This document shows, one piece after another, positions 27,655 to 38,298 of a stretch of 64,000 nucleotides of DNA. The stretch spans positions 56,426-120,425 of the forward strand of contig NZ_JAIQCI010000020.1 in the NCBI RefSeq assembly GCF_022378335.1, read 5' to 3'. Source of the stretch: Croceicoccus hydrothermalis (GTDB lineage Bacteria; Pseudomonadota; Alphaproteobacteria; Sphingomonadales; Sphingomonadaceae). The position numbers and the translations under genes were made by a program. Each line of letters opens with the position of its first letter. Position 1 is the stretch's first letter. The notes beneath the pieces were generated by a model. It had not been told where the DNA came from. It saw only the letters and a program-made list of their open reading frames with translations, and did no database searches.

Positions 27655-28613
27655 TGCGGGCCGAAAAAGGCGCGGATGGCGTCCGGCGCATTGGCGAGCA
27701 GCTTTCGGCCCATATCCGCCGCGGGTTCGACCTCGCCCCCGGCAAAGGTGATGTCGGCGTCGCGGCGCACGGTTCCGTCGGGGCTGAAAATCGCGGCGGT
27801 CATGCGCAGGGTGGCACCATCGTGGCGGGTCCATGCGGCGATCGGGCTATGACAATTGCCGCCCAGCGCGAGGAGCAGGGCGCGTTCCGCCATCACCTGC
27901 GCGCGGGTCGGGGCATCGTCGATCGCGCCGAGTATCTGGCGAAGGTCGTCGCGATCGGCGCGGCATTCGATGCCGATCGCGCCCTGGGCCGGGGCGGGAA
28001 GCCATTCCTCCGCTTCCAGCACATGCCCCACGCCCCCCTGGTCGAGCCGGGCCAGCCCCGCCGCCGCAAGCAAGGTCGCATCGGCCTCGCCCGCGCTCAA
28101 TTTCGCGAGCCGCGTCGCGACATTGCCGCGGATGCCGACGATGGTGAGGTCGGGACGGTGAGACAGCATCTGCGCGGCGCGGCGCGGGGCGCTCGTGCCG
28201 ACGCGGGCGCCGCGCGGAATTTGCGCGATGGACGATGCCCCCACCAGCACGTCGCGCACGTCCGCGCGGGGAAGAAGCGCGGCGATGGCGATGGCCTTGG
28301 GGCGAATCGTCTCGACATCCTTCATCGAATGGACGGCGAAATCGATGCGCCCGTCGACAAGGCACGCGTCCAGCTCCTTCGTCCACAGGGCCTTTCCGCC
28401 GATTTCGGCCAGCGGACGGTCCTGTATCTTGTCGCCGGACGCGATGACGGGGACGAGTTCGACGGCGCCATCGTCCCAGCCATGGGCGGCAATGAGGCGC
28501 GCCTTCGCCTCCTCCGCCTGCGCGAGAGCGAGGGGGGAGCGGCGCGTCCCCAGTTTGAGCGGTCGGTCCGGGCGGGGCCGGGATGCGGATCGGGATCGGG
28601 TCGAGAGTGTCAT
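27651..28613 (-). CDS. hemC: Hydroxymethylbilane synthase (porphobilinogen deaminase)
   Basis: A 320-residue enzyme that links four porphobilinogens. Signatures are [20 protein letters not shown] at the N-terminus, [51 protein letters not shown] and [11 protein letters not shown]. The dipyrromethane cofactor attaches to the Cys in [12 protein letters not shown] (about residue 250). The N-terminus has an extra, arginine/serine-rich stretch of about 18 residues ([18 protein letters not shown]) before the conserved start, so a shorter start is possible. First gene of hemC-hemD-COG4223, divergent from tsaD with 44 bases between the start codons. Confidence 0.96.
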   Translation of the reverse strand: MTLSTRSRSASRPRPDRPLKLGTRRSPLALAQAEEAKARLIAAHGWDDGAVELVPVIASGDKIQDRPLAEIGGKALWTKELDACLVDGRIDFAVHSMKDVETIRPKAIAIAALLPRADVRDVLVGASSIAQIPRGARVGTSAPRRAAQMLSHRPDLTIVGIRGNVATRLAKLSAGEADATLLAAAGLARLDQGGVGHVLEAEEWLPAPAQGAIGIECRADRDDLRQILGAIDDAPTRAQVMAERALLLALGGNCHSPIAAWTRHDGATLRMTAAIFSPDGTVRRDADITFAGGEVEPAADMGRKLLANAPDAIRAFFGPQ

Positions 28614-28657
28614 GCGCGTCTTGTGCTAGCGCCGCAAAGCGTTCAGGGAAAGCCGCC

Positions 28658-29710
28658 ATGACCGCGCCAATCGTTCTCGGTATCGAATCCAGCTGTGATG
28701 AAAGCGGGGCGGCCCTCGTGCGGGCCGACCGCACCATCGTCGCGCAAGCCATCGCATCGCAGGATGAGGCGCATCGCCCGTTCGGCGGGGTGGTGCCCGA
28801 AATCGCCGCCCGCGCCCATGTCGAGGTGGTCGGCCCGATGGTCGGGCGCGTGCTCGACGATGCGGGCATGACGCTGGCCGACGTCGATGCGATTGCCGCG
28901 ACGGCGGGGCCGGGGCTCATCGGCGGGGTGATGGTCGGGCTGGTCACGGCAAAGGCGCTGGCGATGGCGAGCGACAGGCCGCTGATCGCGGTCAATCACC
29001 TCGAAGGGCATGCGCTGTCTCCGCGCCTTGCCGATCCTCAACTCGGCTTTCCCTATCTCCTATTGCTCGCATCCGGCGGGCATTGTCAGATTTTGGAGGT
29101 GCGCGGCGTCGGCGATTACCGGAGGCTCGCCACCACCATCGACGATGCGCTGGGCGAGGCATTCGACAAAACGGCGAAAATATTGGGCCTCGGCTATCCC
29201 GGCGGCCCGGCGGTAGAGCGTTTGGCAAAAGAGGGCGATCCGGCCGCCGTGCCGTTGCCACGCCCGTTGAAAGGCGCGAAGGAGCCGCATTTTTCCTTCG
29301 CCGGGTTGAAGAGCGCGGTCCTGCGCGCCCACGAAACGGGCGAGTACGCCCCCGCCGACATCGCCGCCAGCTTTCAACAGGCCGCGCTCGACTGTGTGAT
29401 CGACCGGACGAGCCGCGCGTTGCAGGCCGCCAATGGCATGACCGCGCTTGTCGTGGCGGGCGGGGTCGCGGCGAATGCGGCGTTGCGCGGCGCATTGCAA
29501 ACGATGGCCGTCGATCACGGATTGCGGTTTGTCGCACCGCCGATGGCGCTGTGCACCGACAATGCCGCGATGATCGCCTGGGCGGGGCAGGAACGGATCG
29601 CGGCGGGGTTGGTCGAACCGGGCGGCGATCCGCTCGATTTCGTGGCGCGGCCACGCTGGCCATTGGACCCGGATGCCGAACCGGCGCGCGGGGCGGGGGT
29701 GAAGGCGTGA
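28658..29710 (+). CDS. tsaD: tRNA N6-adenosine threonylcarbamoyltransferase
   Basis: A 350-residue universal ASKHA-fold protein that puts the threonylcarbamoyl group on A37 of ANN-decoding tRNAs. Motifs are [16 protein letters not shown] at the N-terminus, [12 protein letters not shown] and [11 protein letters not shown] (the two metal-binding histidines), [32 protein letters not shown] and [16 protein letters not shown]. An AGGGA ribosome site precedes the ATG at 28658. The stop overlaps the GTG start of gpsA (GTGA). The tsaD-gpsA pairing is common in alphaproteobacteria. Confidence 0.97.
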   Translation: MTAPIVLGIESSCDESGAALVRADRTIVAQAIASQDEAHRPFGGVVPEIAARAHVEVVGPMVGRVLDDAGMTLADVDAIAATAGPGLIGGVMVGLVTAKALAMASDRPLIAVNHLEGHALSPRLADPQLGFPYLLLLASGGHCQILEVRGVGDYRRLATTIDDALGEAFDKTAKILGLGYPGGPAVERLAKEGDPAAVPLPRPLKGAKEPHFSFAGLKSAVLRAHETGEYAPADIAASFQQAALDCVIDRTSRALQAANGMTALVVAGGVAANAALRGALQTMAVDHGLRFVAPPMALCTDNAAMIAWAGQERIAAGLVEPGGDPLDFVARPRWPLDPDAEPARGAGVKA

Positions 29711-30723
29711 CGACGACCGGCGTGATCGGCGCGGGTGCATGGGGCACCGCGCTTGCGCAGATGCTGGCGAGCGACGGGCGGACCGTACCGCTCTGGGCGC
29801 GGGATGCCGAGCTTGTCGCGACGATCAACGATACGCATCGCAATCCCGTCTATCTTCCCGATGCGGTGCTCTCGCCAAAGATACGGGCGACGAACGACCT
29901 TTCGGAACTGGCGGCGCTCGACATATTGCTTGTCGTCGTGCCGGCGCAGCATCTGGGCACCGTCCTGCGCGAATTGTCGGGCCATGACGGCGATCTGGTC
30001 CTTTGTGCCAAGGGGATCGAGGCGGGCAGCGGGCGCTTGATGGCCGATGTCGCGGGCGATTGCGTACCGGGCGCGGGTCTGGCGGTTCTGTCCGGGCCGA
30101 CCTTCGCGCATGAGGTTGTCGCAGGGCTTCCGACCGCGGTAACGCTCGCATGCGCGGGCCGTCCGGGCGAGAGTGGGGAAGCGCAATGGAGGCGGCTTTC
30201 CCCCGCCATCGCGCGGCCGCAGTTCCGGCCCTATTTTTCCGACGACATTACCGGCGCCGAAATCGGCGGTGCGGTCAAGAACGTGCTGGCCATCGCCTGC
30301 GGCGTGGTGGACGGGCTTTCCTTGGGTCAGAATGCGCGGGCGGCGTTGATCGCGCGCGGCTATGCCGAAATGTTGCGGTTCGGGCTGGCGCGCGGGGCGC
30401 GGGCGGATACGCTGGCGGGGCTGTGCGGGCTGGGCGATCTCGTGCTGACCTGTTCATCGACGCGCAGCCGCAATTTCGCGCTCGGCAAGGCGCTGGGCGA
30501 GGGGCGCTCGGCCGCGGAGCTGATGGCCAATCGCCGCACCGTGGCGGAGGGCGCCTTTACCGCGCCGGTGCTCAACGCGCTCGGCCATGACATGGGGATC
30601 GCGATGCCGATCACCGATGCGGTGTGTGCGCTGCTCGACGGGAGGGTCGATGCGCAAACCATGGTCGAGCGTCTGCTGTCGCGCCCCTTGCGGACCGAGA
30701 CCGAACCGGAGAACACGGTTTGA
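29707..30723 (+). CDS. gpsA: Glycerol-3-phosphate dehydrogenase [NAD(P)+]
   Basis: A 338-residue cytoplasmic enzyme reducing dihydroxyacetone phosphate for phospholipid synthesis. The start is a GTG at 29707 that overlaps the tsaD stop (GTGA), since no ATG exists near the conserved N-terminal [17 protein letters not shown]. The catalytic lysine is in [15 protein letters not shown], and [13 protein letters not shown] and the [19 protein letters not shown] segment are standard. Length is normal. It overlaps the next gene by 4 bases at a TTGA junction, so the run tsaD-gpsA-flippase is one transcript. Confidence 0.97.
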   Translation: MTTTGVIGAGAWGTALAQMLASDGRTVPLWARDAELVATINDTHRNPVYLPDAVLSPKIRATNDLSELAALDILLVVVPAQHLGTVLRELSGHDGDLVLCAKGIEAGSGRLMADVAGDCVPGAGLAVLSGPTFAHEVVAGLPTAVTLACAGRPGESGEAQWRRLSPAIARPQFRPYFSDDITGAEIGGAVKNVLAIACGVVDGLSLGQNARAALIARGYAEMLRFGLARGARADTLAGLCGLGDLVLTCSSTRSRNFALGKALGEGRSAAELMANRRTVAEGAFTAPVLNALGHDMGIAMPITDAVCALLDGRVDAQTMVERLLSRPLRTETEPENTV

Positions 30724-32255
30724 CCGAGGCCGCGGCGGCCCCCGCGAAGGACGCGGACGGCAGCGATATCCAGGCGCTCGCGAAAGGCGGGCGCACCAAT
30801 TTCTTCGGCTTCCTGCTCCGGCTGGCGGCGCGTTTGCCGTTCCTGTTCATTGCGGGGCGGCTTTATGGTGCGGACGATCTCGGGCGGTTCGCCTCCGCGC
30901 TCATCATCGTGGAGATTTGCGGCCAGCTGGCGACGCTGGGGTTGAAGCGTGGCCTGGCCAAGGAACTTGCCCGCGAGCAGCGCGCCGATGCCAATGTCGT
31001 GGCCGACGGGCTGTTGCTGTCGCTCGGGCTGTCGGCGGCGATGGCCGCGATCCTGTTCGTGTTTCCGACGCCGATGTTCCCCAATGGCATGAACGCACCG
31101 ATCGACCGCTATCTTCCGATCGCGATCGTGATGCTGGCCACGACGGAGATCATGCTGGCCGCGCTCGCCTATCGTTACGACATCGCGGCCACGGTGCGCA
31201 GCCGTTCGGTGGTCGAGCCGTGGACGCTGTCCATCATGGCGGGCGTGTTCTGGTTCGTGCCGGGGTTGCGCGACGGGGGGCTTTCGCTGGCCTATCTCGT
31301 GTCGGTCGTGGCGGCGGCGATCACGGCGCTGGTGCCGATGCTGCGCAGCTACGGCCTGCCGCATGGCTGGAACCCGCGGCCGATGCAGCTTGCCTCAATT
31401 GCGCGCGACAATCTTCCGCTCGCGCTTGCCGATGCGATCGAATGGGGGACGCGCCGGCTCGACATCGCGCTGCTCGGCATTTTCGTCAGCCCGGCGACCG
31501 TCGGCGTCTATTACGTGGCGCAGCAGGTCGCCAGCCTTCCGCAAAAGCTCAAGACCAGTTTCGAGCCGATCCTCGGCCCCGTGATCGTGCGCAAGCTGAA
31601 CGAGGGCGACTACCCCGCCATCGCGCGGCAGGTGTGCCAGGCGGGCTTCTGGATCATCGCGGCGCAGGCGGGCATCGGCCTCGCGCTCGGCATTCCGGGG
31701 GAGGGGGTCATGGGCCTCGTCGGGCCGGGGTTCGTCGCGGGAACGGGTGCGCTGGCGTTCCTGCTCGCCGCAGAGGTCGTCGCATCGACCGCCGTCGTAT
31801 CGGAGGCGGCGCTCATCTACATGGCGAGGATGCGCAATCTCGCGCTGTCGGTGGCAACGCTCGCGGTGCAGGCGGGGTTGAGCGTGGCCGCCATCCTCAT
31901 CATGCGGCACTTCGGCTTGGACGAGCTGTTTCAGGCGGCGGGCGTCGCGATCGGGCTGATGCTGGCGCTGGCGTTCGCGTCCTTCGTGAAATCGCGCATG
32001 CTGTCGCGCCTGCTCGGCGAACCGATCAGCAATTTTCGCTGGCCGCTCGTGTGGGCGGTCGCGCCGGCGGTGCTGATCGGATATGCGTTCAAGCTGACGC
32101 CGGAATGGGCGCAGCTCGCGCTCGGCGTGCCGGCGATCCTGCTCACCTACGGCTTCGTCATATGGAAGCGTGGTTTCGGCCCGGAGGACCGCGTCCTGTT
32201 CAAACAGGCGGGAAAGAAGGGGGAGACGCTTCCCCACGCGCCGCCGCCGCGCTAA
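30720..32255 (+). CDS. Oligosaccharide flippase (MOP/Wzx-like)
   Basis: A 511-residue integral membrane protein with about twelve to fourteen hydrophobic segments, of the polysaccharide-export/MATE superfamily. The start is taken as the TTG at 30720 overlapping the gpsA stop (TTGA), because the next in-frame ATG is far inside the first hydrophobic region. Near the N-terminus, GRTNFFGFLLRLAARLPFLF followed by AGRLYGADDLGRFASALIIVE is the family start. A second landmark is GTRRLDIALLGIFVSPATVG at about residue 245. No glycosyltransferase genes are nearby, so the transported lipid-linked glycan is not identified. The C-terminus is Lys/Pro-rich. Confidence 0.85.
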   Translation: MTEAAAAPAKDADGSDIQALAKGGRTNFFGFLLRLAARLPFLFIAGRLYGADDLGRFASALIIVEICGQLATLGLKRGLAKELAREQRADANVVADGLLLSLGLSAAMAAILFVFPTPMFPNGMNAPIDRYLPIAIVMLATTEIMLAALAYRYDIAATVRSRSVVEPWTLSIMAGVFWFVPGLRDGGLSLAYLVSVVAAAITALVPMLRSYGLPHGWNPRPMQLASIARDNLPLALADAIEWGTRRLDIALLGIFVSPATVGVYYVAQQVASLPQKLKTSFEPILGPVIVRKLNEGDYPAIARQVCQAGFWIIAAQAGIGLALGIPGEGVMGLVGPGFVAGTGALAFLLAAEVVASTAVVSEAALIYMARMRNLALSVATLAVQAGLSVAAILIMRHFGLDELFQAAGVAIGLMLALAFASFVKSRMLSRLLGEPISNFRWPLVWAVAPAVLIGYAFKLTPEWAQLALGVPAILLTYGFVIWKRGFGPEDRVLFKQAGKKGETLPHAPPPR

Positions 32256-32266
32256 GGCCATGCGCC

Positions 32267-33022
32267 ATGGCGTTTGTTTTGCGATCCTGGATGAAGCTCA
32301 GCGCGGGCGCGGTCGTCGTGGCGGGCATCGCGCTCGTCTTCGATGCGGCGACGGCACCGGTCGTCGTCGGCCGGCTCGACCGGATGGCAAAGGAGGTGAT
32401 CGTGCGCGAAGGAGGCGCGGATATTCGCGCGGATTTCCACACCTCGACCGGCGCGCTGACCCGGCATCCCACGCTTTATGGCGGCGAATCGGTGGACGAT
32501 GGGCGGCGTGTCCGCATCGCGCGCGCCATTGCCGCCCTTCCAGGCGCGGGCGGGGTGCATTGGGCGAGCCGCGGTGCCGGTCCCGCCCCCGGAACGAGCG
32601 AAACGCCCGAACGCGGCCCCTATCATTGCCAGCGCGACGTCGAATCCCTGCTCGCACAGCGGGTCATCCGTTTTAACGAAGGCAGCGCCAGCATCACGGC
32701 CGATAGCGCCACCTTGCTCGACGAGGTGGCCGACGCGCTCGAACCGTGCGGGGGCAGCATCATCGCCATCGCCGGCCATTCGGATGCGGTCGGCGATGCG
32801 GCCATCAATCTCCGGCTTTCGCGGCAACGTGCGCGCGCCGTGCGCGAGGCGCTCGTTGCGCGCGGATTGCCGCGGGACGGGCTGCGGGCGCAGGGCTATG
32901 GGTCGCAGCGCCCCATCGCGGGCATTCCGCCCGAAGATTCCGCCAATCGCCGCATCGAGTTTTCGGTAATCGCCATCGAACCGTTGCAACCCACGCCCAT
33001 CGACACGCCGGACGCGGGGTAG
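32267..33022 (+). CDS. OmpA-family peptidoglycan-binding protein
   Basis: A 251-residue envelope protein. Residues about 12-30 form one hydrophobic segment (SAGAVVVAGIALVFDAATAP), probably an uncleaved anchor. The middle has no recognised fold; the region around YHCQRDVESLL contains a lone cysteine. The C-terminal OmpA domain (about residues 135-240) has VIRFNEGSASITADSATLLD, IAIAGHSDAVGDAAINLRLS and RQRARAVREALVARGL, the standard peptidoglycan-binding loop, and SANRRIEFSVI. It begins 11 bases after the flippase stop and is followed 3 bases later by a small membrane gene, so the run continues. Confidence 0.87.
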   Translation: MAFVLRSWMKLSAGAVVVAGIALVFDAATAPVVVGRLDRMAKEVIVREGGADIRADFHTSTGALTRHPTLYGGESVDDGRRVRIARAIAALPGAGGVHWASRGAGPAPGTSETPERGPYHCQRDVESLLAQRVIRFNEGSASITADSATLLDEVADALEPCGGSIIAIAGHSDAVGDAAINLRLSRQRARAVREALVARGLPRDGLRAQGYGSQRPIAGIPPEDSANRRIEFSVIAIEPLQPTPIDTPDAG

Positions 33023-33025
33023 GTC

Positions 33026-33178
33026 ATGCCGATCTGGATAGAATTGATGGTCTCGTTACTGATCGTCTATGCCGGGACCGTGGCACTGACCGTGCCGTGG
33101 CTGCGGCGGCGGAGGCGATTGCGCGCGTTGCAATTGCGCCGCAAGGCGTCGCCCGCACGAAAAAGAGAGGAACAATGA
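33026..33178 (+). CDS. Small membrane protein, 50 residues
   Basis: An ATG at 33026 opens a 50-codon frame ending at 33176-33178. The product MPIWIELMVSLLIVYAGTVA continues into LTVPWLRRRRRLRALQLRRK, so it is one transmembrane helix followed by a strongly basic tail that should face the cytoplasm by the positive-inside rule. It sits 3 bases after the OmpA gene and one base before the HHH gene. The tight fit and the clean topology argue that it is a real gene. No family is recognised. Confidence 0.6.
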   Translation: MPIWIELMVSLLIVYAGTVALTVPWLRRRRRLRALQLRRKASPARKREEQ

Positions 33179-33179
33179 C

Positions 33180-33944
33180 ATGTGGCAATTGATAGAGGCG
33201 AACTGGGTCGCCTTTCTGATCGTTGCGATACTCGCGGTGCTGATCGCGTTCTGGATCGTGGGGCGCGCGAAGAAACCGCGCGAACGCAGCCACCGTCCCG
33301 ACGTGCTCGACGAAGGGGTCGGGCCTGCGCGCCGCAATCAGGCGTTGATCGATGCGCCGCCCGCCGGGGCGCCGCCCGTTAGTCCGGCGCAGGATTCCAT
33401 CGGCGGGAGCGCGGGCGAACGGCTGGCGCGCGAGGATGCCGCCCCCGATGCGGAAAAGACGCCGCCCGCGATCCCGCCCCTTGGCGGTGCCGATGTGGCG
33501 GTGGCCGCCGCGGTGCTGTCGAACGAACCCGGCACGGACGAGGATATCGCCACCGATCACCGCACCCCCACGACGCCGACCGATGCCGAGAAGGGACACG
33601 CGCCGGCAACAGGGGCGCAGGACCATACCTTCGAACCCAATGATCAGGCGATCAGTGACCGGGAAACCGTCGCCGCCGCCGCGAAGATGCACGATGCGGA
33701 CGACGCCGCCCACGATCTTTCCCGGATCAAGGGCGTCGGGCCAAAGCTCGTCGCGATGCTCGGTTCGATGGGCATCTCCCGCTACGATCAGATCGCCGCC
33801 TGGACGGATGAGGATGTGGCGAAGATCGATGCGCAGATGGGCAATTTTCAGGGCCGGATCGAGCGTGACAACTGGCGCGAGCAGGCGCGGCTGCTCTCCC
33901 AAGGCGACCGCGACGCTTACGAAAGCAAATTCGGCAAGCTCTAG
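33180..33944 (+). CDS. Membrane-anchored helix-hairpin-helix protein
   Basis: A 254-residue protein. Residues 8-28 form a transmembrane segment (NWVAFLIVAILAVLIAFWIV), followed by a long Pro/Ala/Asp-rich, probably disordered stretch to about residue 175. The C-terminus is a helix-hairpin-helix domain (LSRIKGVGPKLVAMLGSMGI, then YDQIAAWTDEDVAKIDAQMG), of the same sort found at the ends of some L21 and NADH-dehydrogenase-E-like proteins. Such domains bind DNA or protein; the role here is unknown. It starts one base after the small membrane gene stop. Its stop overlaps, by three bases, the stop of the convergent lipoprotein gene. Confidence 0.78.
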   Translation: MWQLIEANWVAFLIVAILAVLIAFWIVGRAKKPRERSHRPDVLDEGVGPARRNQALIDAPPAGAPPVSPAQDSIGGSAGERLAREDAAPDAEKTPPAIPPLGGADVAVAAAVLSNEPGTDEDIATDHRTPTTPTDAEKGHAPATGAQDHTFEPNDQAISDRETVAAAAKMHDADDAAHDLSRIKGVGPKLVAMLGSMGISRYDQIAAWTDEDVAKIDAQMGNFQGRIERDNWREQARLLSQGDRDAYESKFGKL

Positions 33945-34521
33945 GCGCTCGGCACGAGGCGCTCGGTTTCGGGCGCCTCGCATTCCTCGAACATGCGGAT
34001 CGCATCACCGGGGCCGGGTGTGATCACCTTGCCGCCGCCCGCCACCGTGGCATAGAAAGGCCCGCCGGTCACCGCGCGCCAGTGCGGATCGTCGGCGGGA
34101 AGCGAACCGATCCACGCGCCGCCGTCATTCTGAACCCGCAGGCGCAGGATCCCGCGATAGCCGACGAAGGCCAGCACCGCCTTCGCCCCGTCACGGTCGG
34201 CGACGGGGCGGATCGCCGAAATGGTCCCGTTGCTGCATGCAAGCACGAGCAGCGGGCGCTTCCCCGGCTCTGCGTACGCGGCGGCACTCGCATCCTTCGC
34301 CACGCGCCAGCGCGCCGCCGGCGGGTCGATGGCGCCGGGCATGTCGCGATTGGGCGGCAAGACGCGCTTTGGCGGAAGGGTGGTCCGCGCCTCTTCGTCC
34401 AGCATGATGCGAATGGGGCCATCGCCGCCGGGCGTCATCGCGGCGTCGTCCTCCGCCTCTGCGGAACAGGCGGCGAGGGCGAGGGCGGCGATGACAACGA
34501 CAGCGGCAGTAGGGAAGCGGA

Positions 34522-34525
<4 letters not shown>
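33941..34525 (-). CDS. Predicted lipoprotein coupled to uvrB
   Basis: A 194-residue protein with a lipoprotein signal: [20 protein letters not shown] ends in the lipobox LAAC (cysteine near residue 19), so the mature protein should be acylated and exported. The ATG at 34525 overlaps the uvrB stop (ATGA) and is preferred over an ATG nine bases upstream. The rest of the protein is of no recognised family. It contains one [18 protein letters not shown] segment and ends with a Glu-rich tail. The location directly after uvrB may reflect transcription alone; there is no reason in the sequence to link it to DNA repair. Confidence 0.75.
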
Positions 34526-36708
<2,183 letters not shown>

Positions 36709-36845
36709 GGGGCGGATATGGGGGGCGATGCCGCGTTTCGCAATCGCCGACGATGCGCCCGCGGCGTTGCCTGCGCGATAATCATCATTGGCGCTTGGCG
36801 CGCCGGCCCGCTATCATCCATGGCGGAACAAGGAGAATTGCGCTT

Positions 36846-37382
36846 ATGACAATCCGTTTCGCGTCGCTGGCGCTGTGCTCGGCCCTGGTGTTCACCCTGC
36901 CGGGATGTTCCGACGATGCGCCGACCGAGAACCCCACGGTCGAACAGGCAGCGAGCGAGGCCGAAAAGCTGGAGCGTCCCGACCCCGGACAATATCGCCA
37001 GACGATCACGGTCAACACGCTCGACATGCCGGGCGCACCGGACGAAATCGTCGCGCAGGTGCGCAGCGCCATCGAACAGAACGCCACCCGCACCTATTGC
37101 CTCACCCCGGAACAGGCGAGCGAAGGGTTCGCGGATCAGTTTCGCCGCGTCACCGAAAACGAGGATTGCACGTGGAATCGCTTTGGCGTGGACGATGGCG
37201 ATGTCGATGCCTTGCTGACCTGCGGCGGCGGGGCGGATGGCGAGGTGACGATCGCGATGGAGGGGAACGTATCGTCCACCGGATCGCGGATCGACATGCG
37301 CATGAACCAGACGAATGCGGCCATGAACATGGATATCGTGATGACCATGGAATCGGAGCGGCTGGGCGATTGTGCGGCCTGA
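36846..37382 (+). CDS. DUF3617 lipoprotein
   Basis: A 178-residue protein with a signal peptide and lipobox (TIRFASLALCSALVFTLPGC, cysteine at residue 21), so a probable outer-membrane or periplasmic lipoprotein. The DUF3617 domain is visible as YRQTITVNTLDMPGAPDEIV, TYCLTPEQASEGFADQF and the cysteines at YCL, DCTW, LTCGG and GDCAA, which could form disulfides. The ATG at 36846 is preceded by AAGGAGAA, a good ribosome site. It is divergent from uvrB. Function unknown. Confidence 0.82.
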   Translation: MTIRFASLALCSALVFTLPGCSDDAPTENPTVEQAASEAEKLERPDPGQYRQTITVNTLDMPGAPDEIVAQVRSAIEQNATRTYCLTPEQASEGFADQFRRVTENEDCTWNRFGVDDGDVDALLTCGGGADGEVTIAMEGNVSSTGSRIDMRMNQTNAAMNMDIVMTMESERLGDCAA

Positions 37383-37400
37383 TCGTGTGACGTGACGGCG

Positions 37401-38249
37401 ATGAAGGAGGACCGGAACAGGACGCGCGATGCATCCGCTACGTCAAACGGCGGGGAGGCATCCGGCTCGCGAACGTCGGACAAGATGCGCTTTATCGTGT
37501 CGGAATGGCGGCGTCGCCGCGCGCTTGCACGCATGCCGCAGCCCGATGGTGTGGCGCGGCCCAATGCGCGGTTGATGCTGTCGGAGTTTGCGTCGGCGAT
37601 CTTTCCCCATGCCTATGCCTGGTCGCACGGGCGGGTGCGCGTCGCGCCGGCGGACGAGGCGCGGACCATCATGCTCGTGCCTGGCTTCGGCTCGCATCCC
37701 TGGCGCATGGCGCCGCTGCGCCGCGCGCTCGAAAAGGCGGGGCATACGGTCGTCGACTGGGGCCTCGGCTGGAACCTGGGCGCCGATGCGCAGGAGTTCG
37801 AGCGGTTGTGCGCGCGCGTCACGCTCATGGCGCGAAGTTCGGGCGCGCCGATCGTGCTCATCGGGTGGAGCCTTGGCGGTGTCTACGCACGCGAAGCGGC
37901 CAAGCGCGTGCCCGACGATGTGGAGATGGTCGTCACCATGGGATCGCCGTTTTCGGGCGACATGCATGGCAACAATGCCTGGCGCATCTATCACGCGGTG
38001 GCGGGGCACCCGGTCGACGATCCGCCGGTCGGCGGCGATCTGGCGGAAAAGCCGCCGGTCCCCACCATCGCCTTGTGGAGCGCGCGCGACGGTATCGTCC
38101 ATCGCCATTGCGCCGGCGGAAAGGCGGGGGAGCGCGACGAAATGCACCACGTGCGATGCACGCATATGGGATTTGCATGGCATCCCGCCGCGATACAGCG
38201 CGTTCTGGCCGTGCTCGACCGACATCTTTCGGGAACGGATACGGCCTGA
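37401..38249 (+). CDS. Alpha/beta hydrolase
   Basis: A 282-residue cytoplasmic hydrolase. The nucleophile elbow is LIGWSLGGVYAREAA (Gly-Trp-Ser-Leu-Gly, about residue 152), the strand before it is IMLVPGFGSHPWRMAPLRRA, and the acid is in WSARDGIVHRHCAGG, with the histidine in THMGFAWHPAAI. The first 40 residues are polar and Arg-rich. The start is uncertain: the ATG at 37401 is chosen, but a GTG nine bases upstream is in frame. The ATP-grasp gene of the Anbu cluster follows after 49 bases, so it could be co-transcribed; a functional link is not shown. Confidence 0.82.
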   Translation: MKEDRNRTRDASATSNGGEASGSRTSDKMRFIVSEWRRRRALARMPQPDGVARPNARLMLSEFASAIFPHAYAWSHGRVRVAPADEARTIMLVPGFGSHPWRMAPLRRALEKAGHTVVDWGLGWNLGADAQEFERLCARVTLMARSSGAPIVLIGWSLGGVYAREAAKRVPDDVEMVVTMGSPFSGDMHGNNAWRIYHAVAGHPVDDPPVGGDLAEKPPVPTIALWSARDGIVHRHCAGGKAGERDEMHHVRCTHMGFAWHPAAIQRVLAVLDRHLSGTDTA

Positions 38250-38298
38250 CTCGCTTATGTTAATATGGGTCTGAGATTAAAACGGGGTTGATCGTCAT

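Noticed and set aside
30587..32266. An in-frame 560-codon extension upstream of the OmpA gene
   Set aside because: It covers the flippase gene in another frame. The OmpA product begins well at 32267, and the upstream part is arginine-rich nonsense.
36709..36845. LexA box for uvrB
   Set aside because: No GTTC-N7-GTTC pattern is seen in the gap before uvrB.
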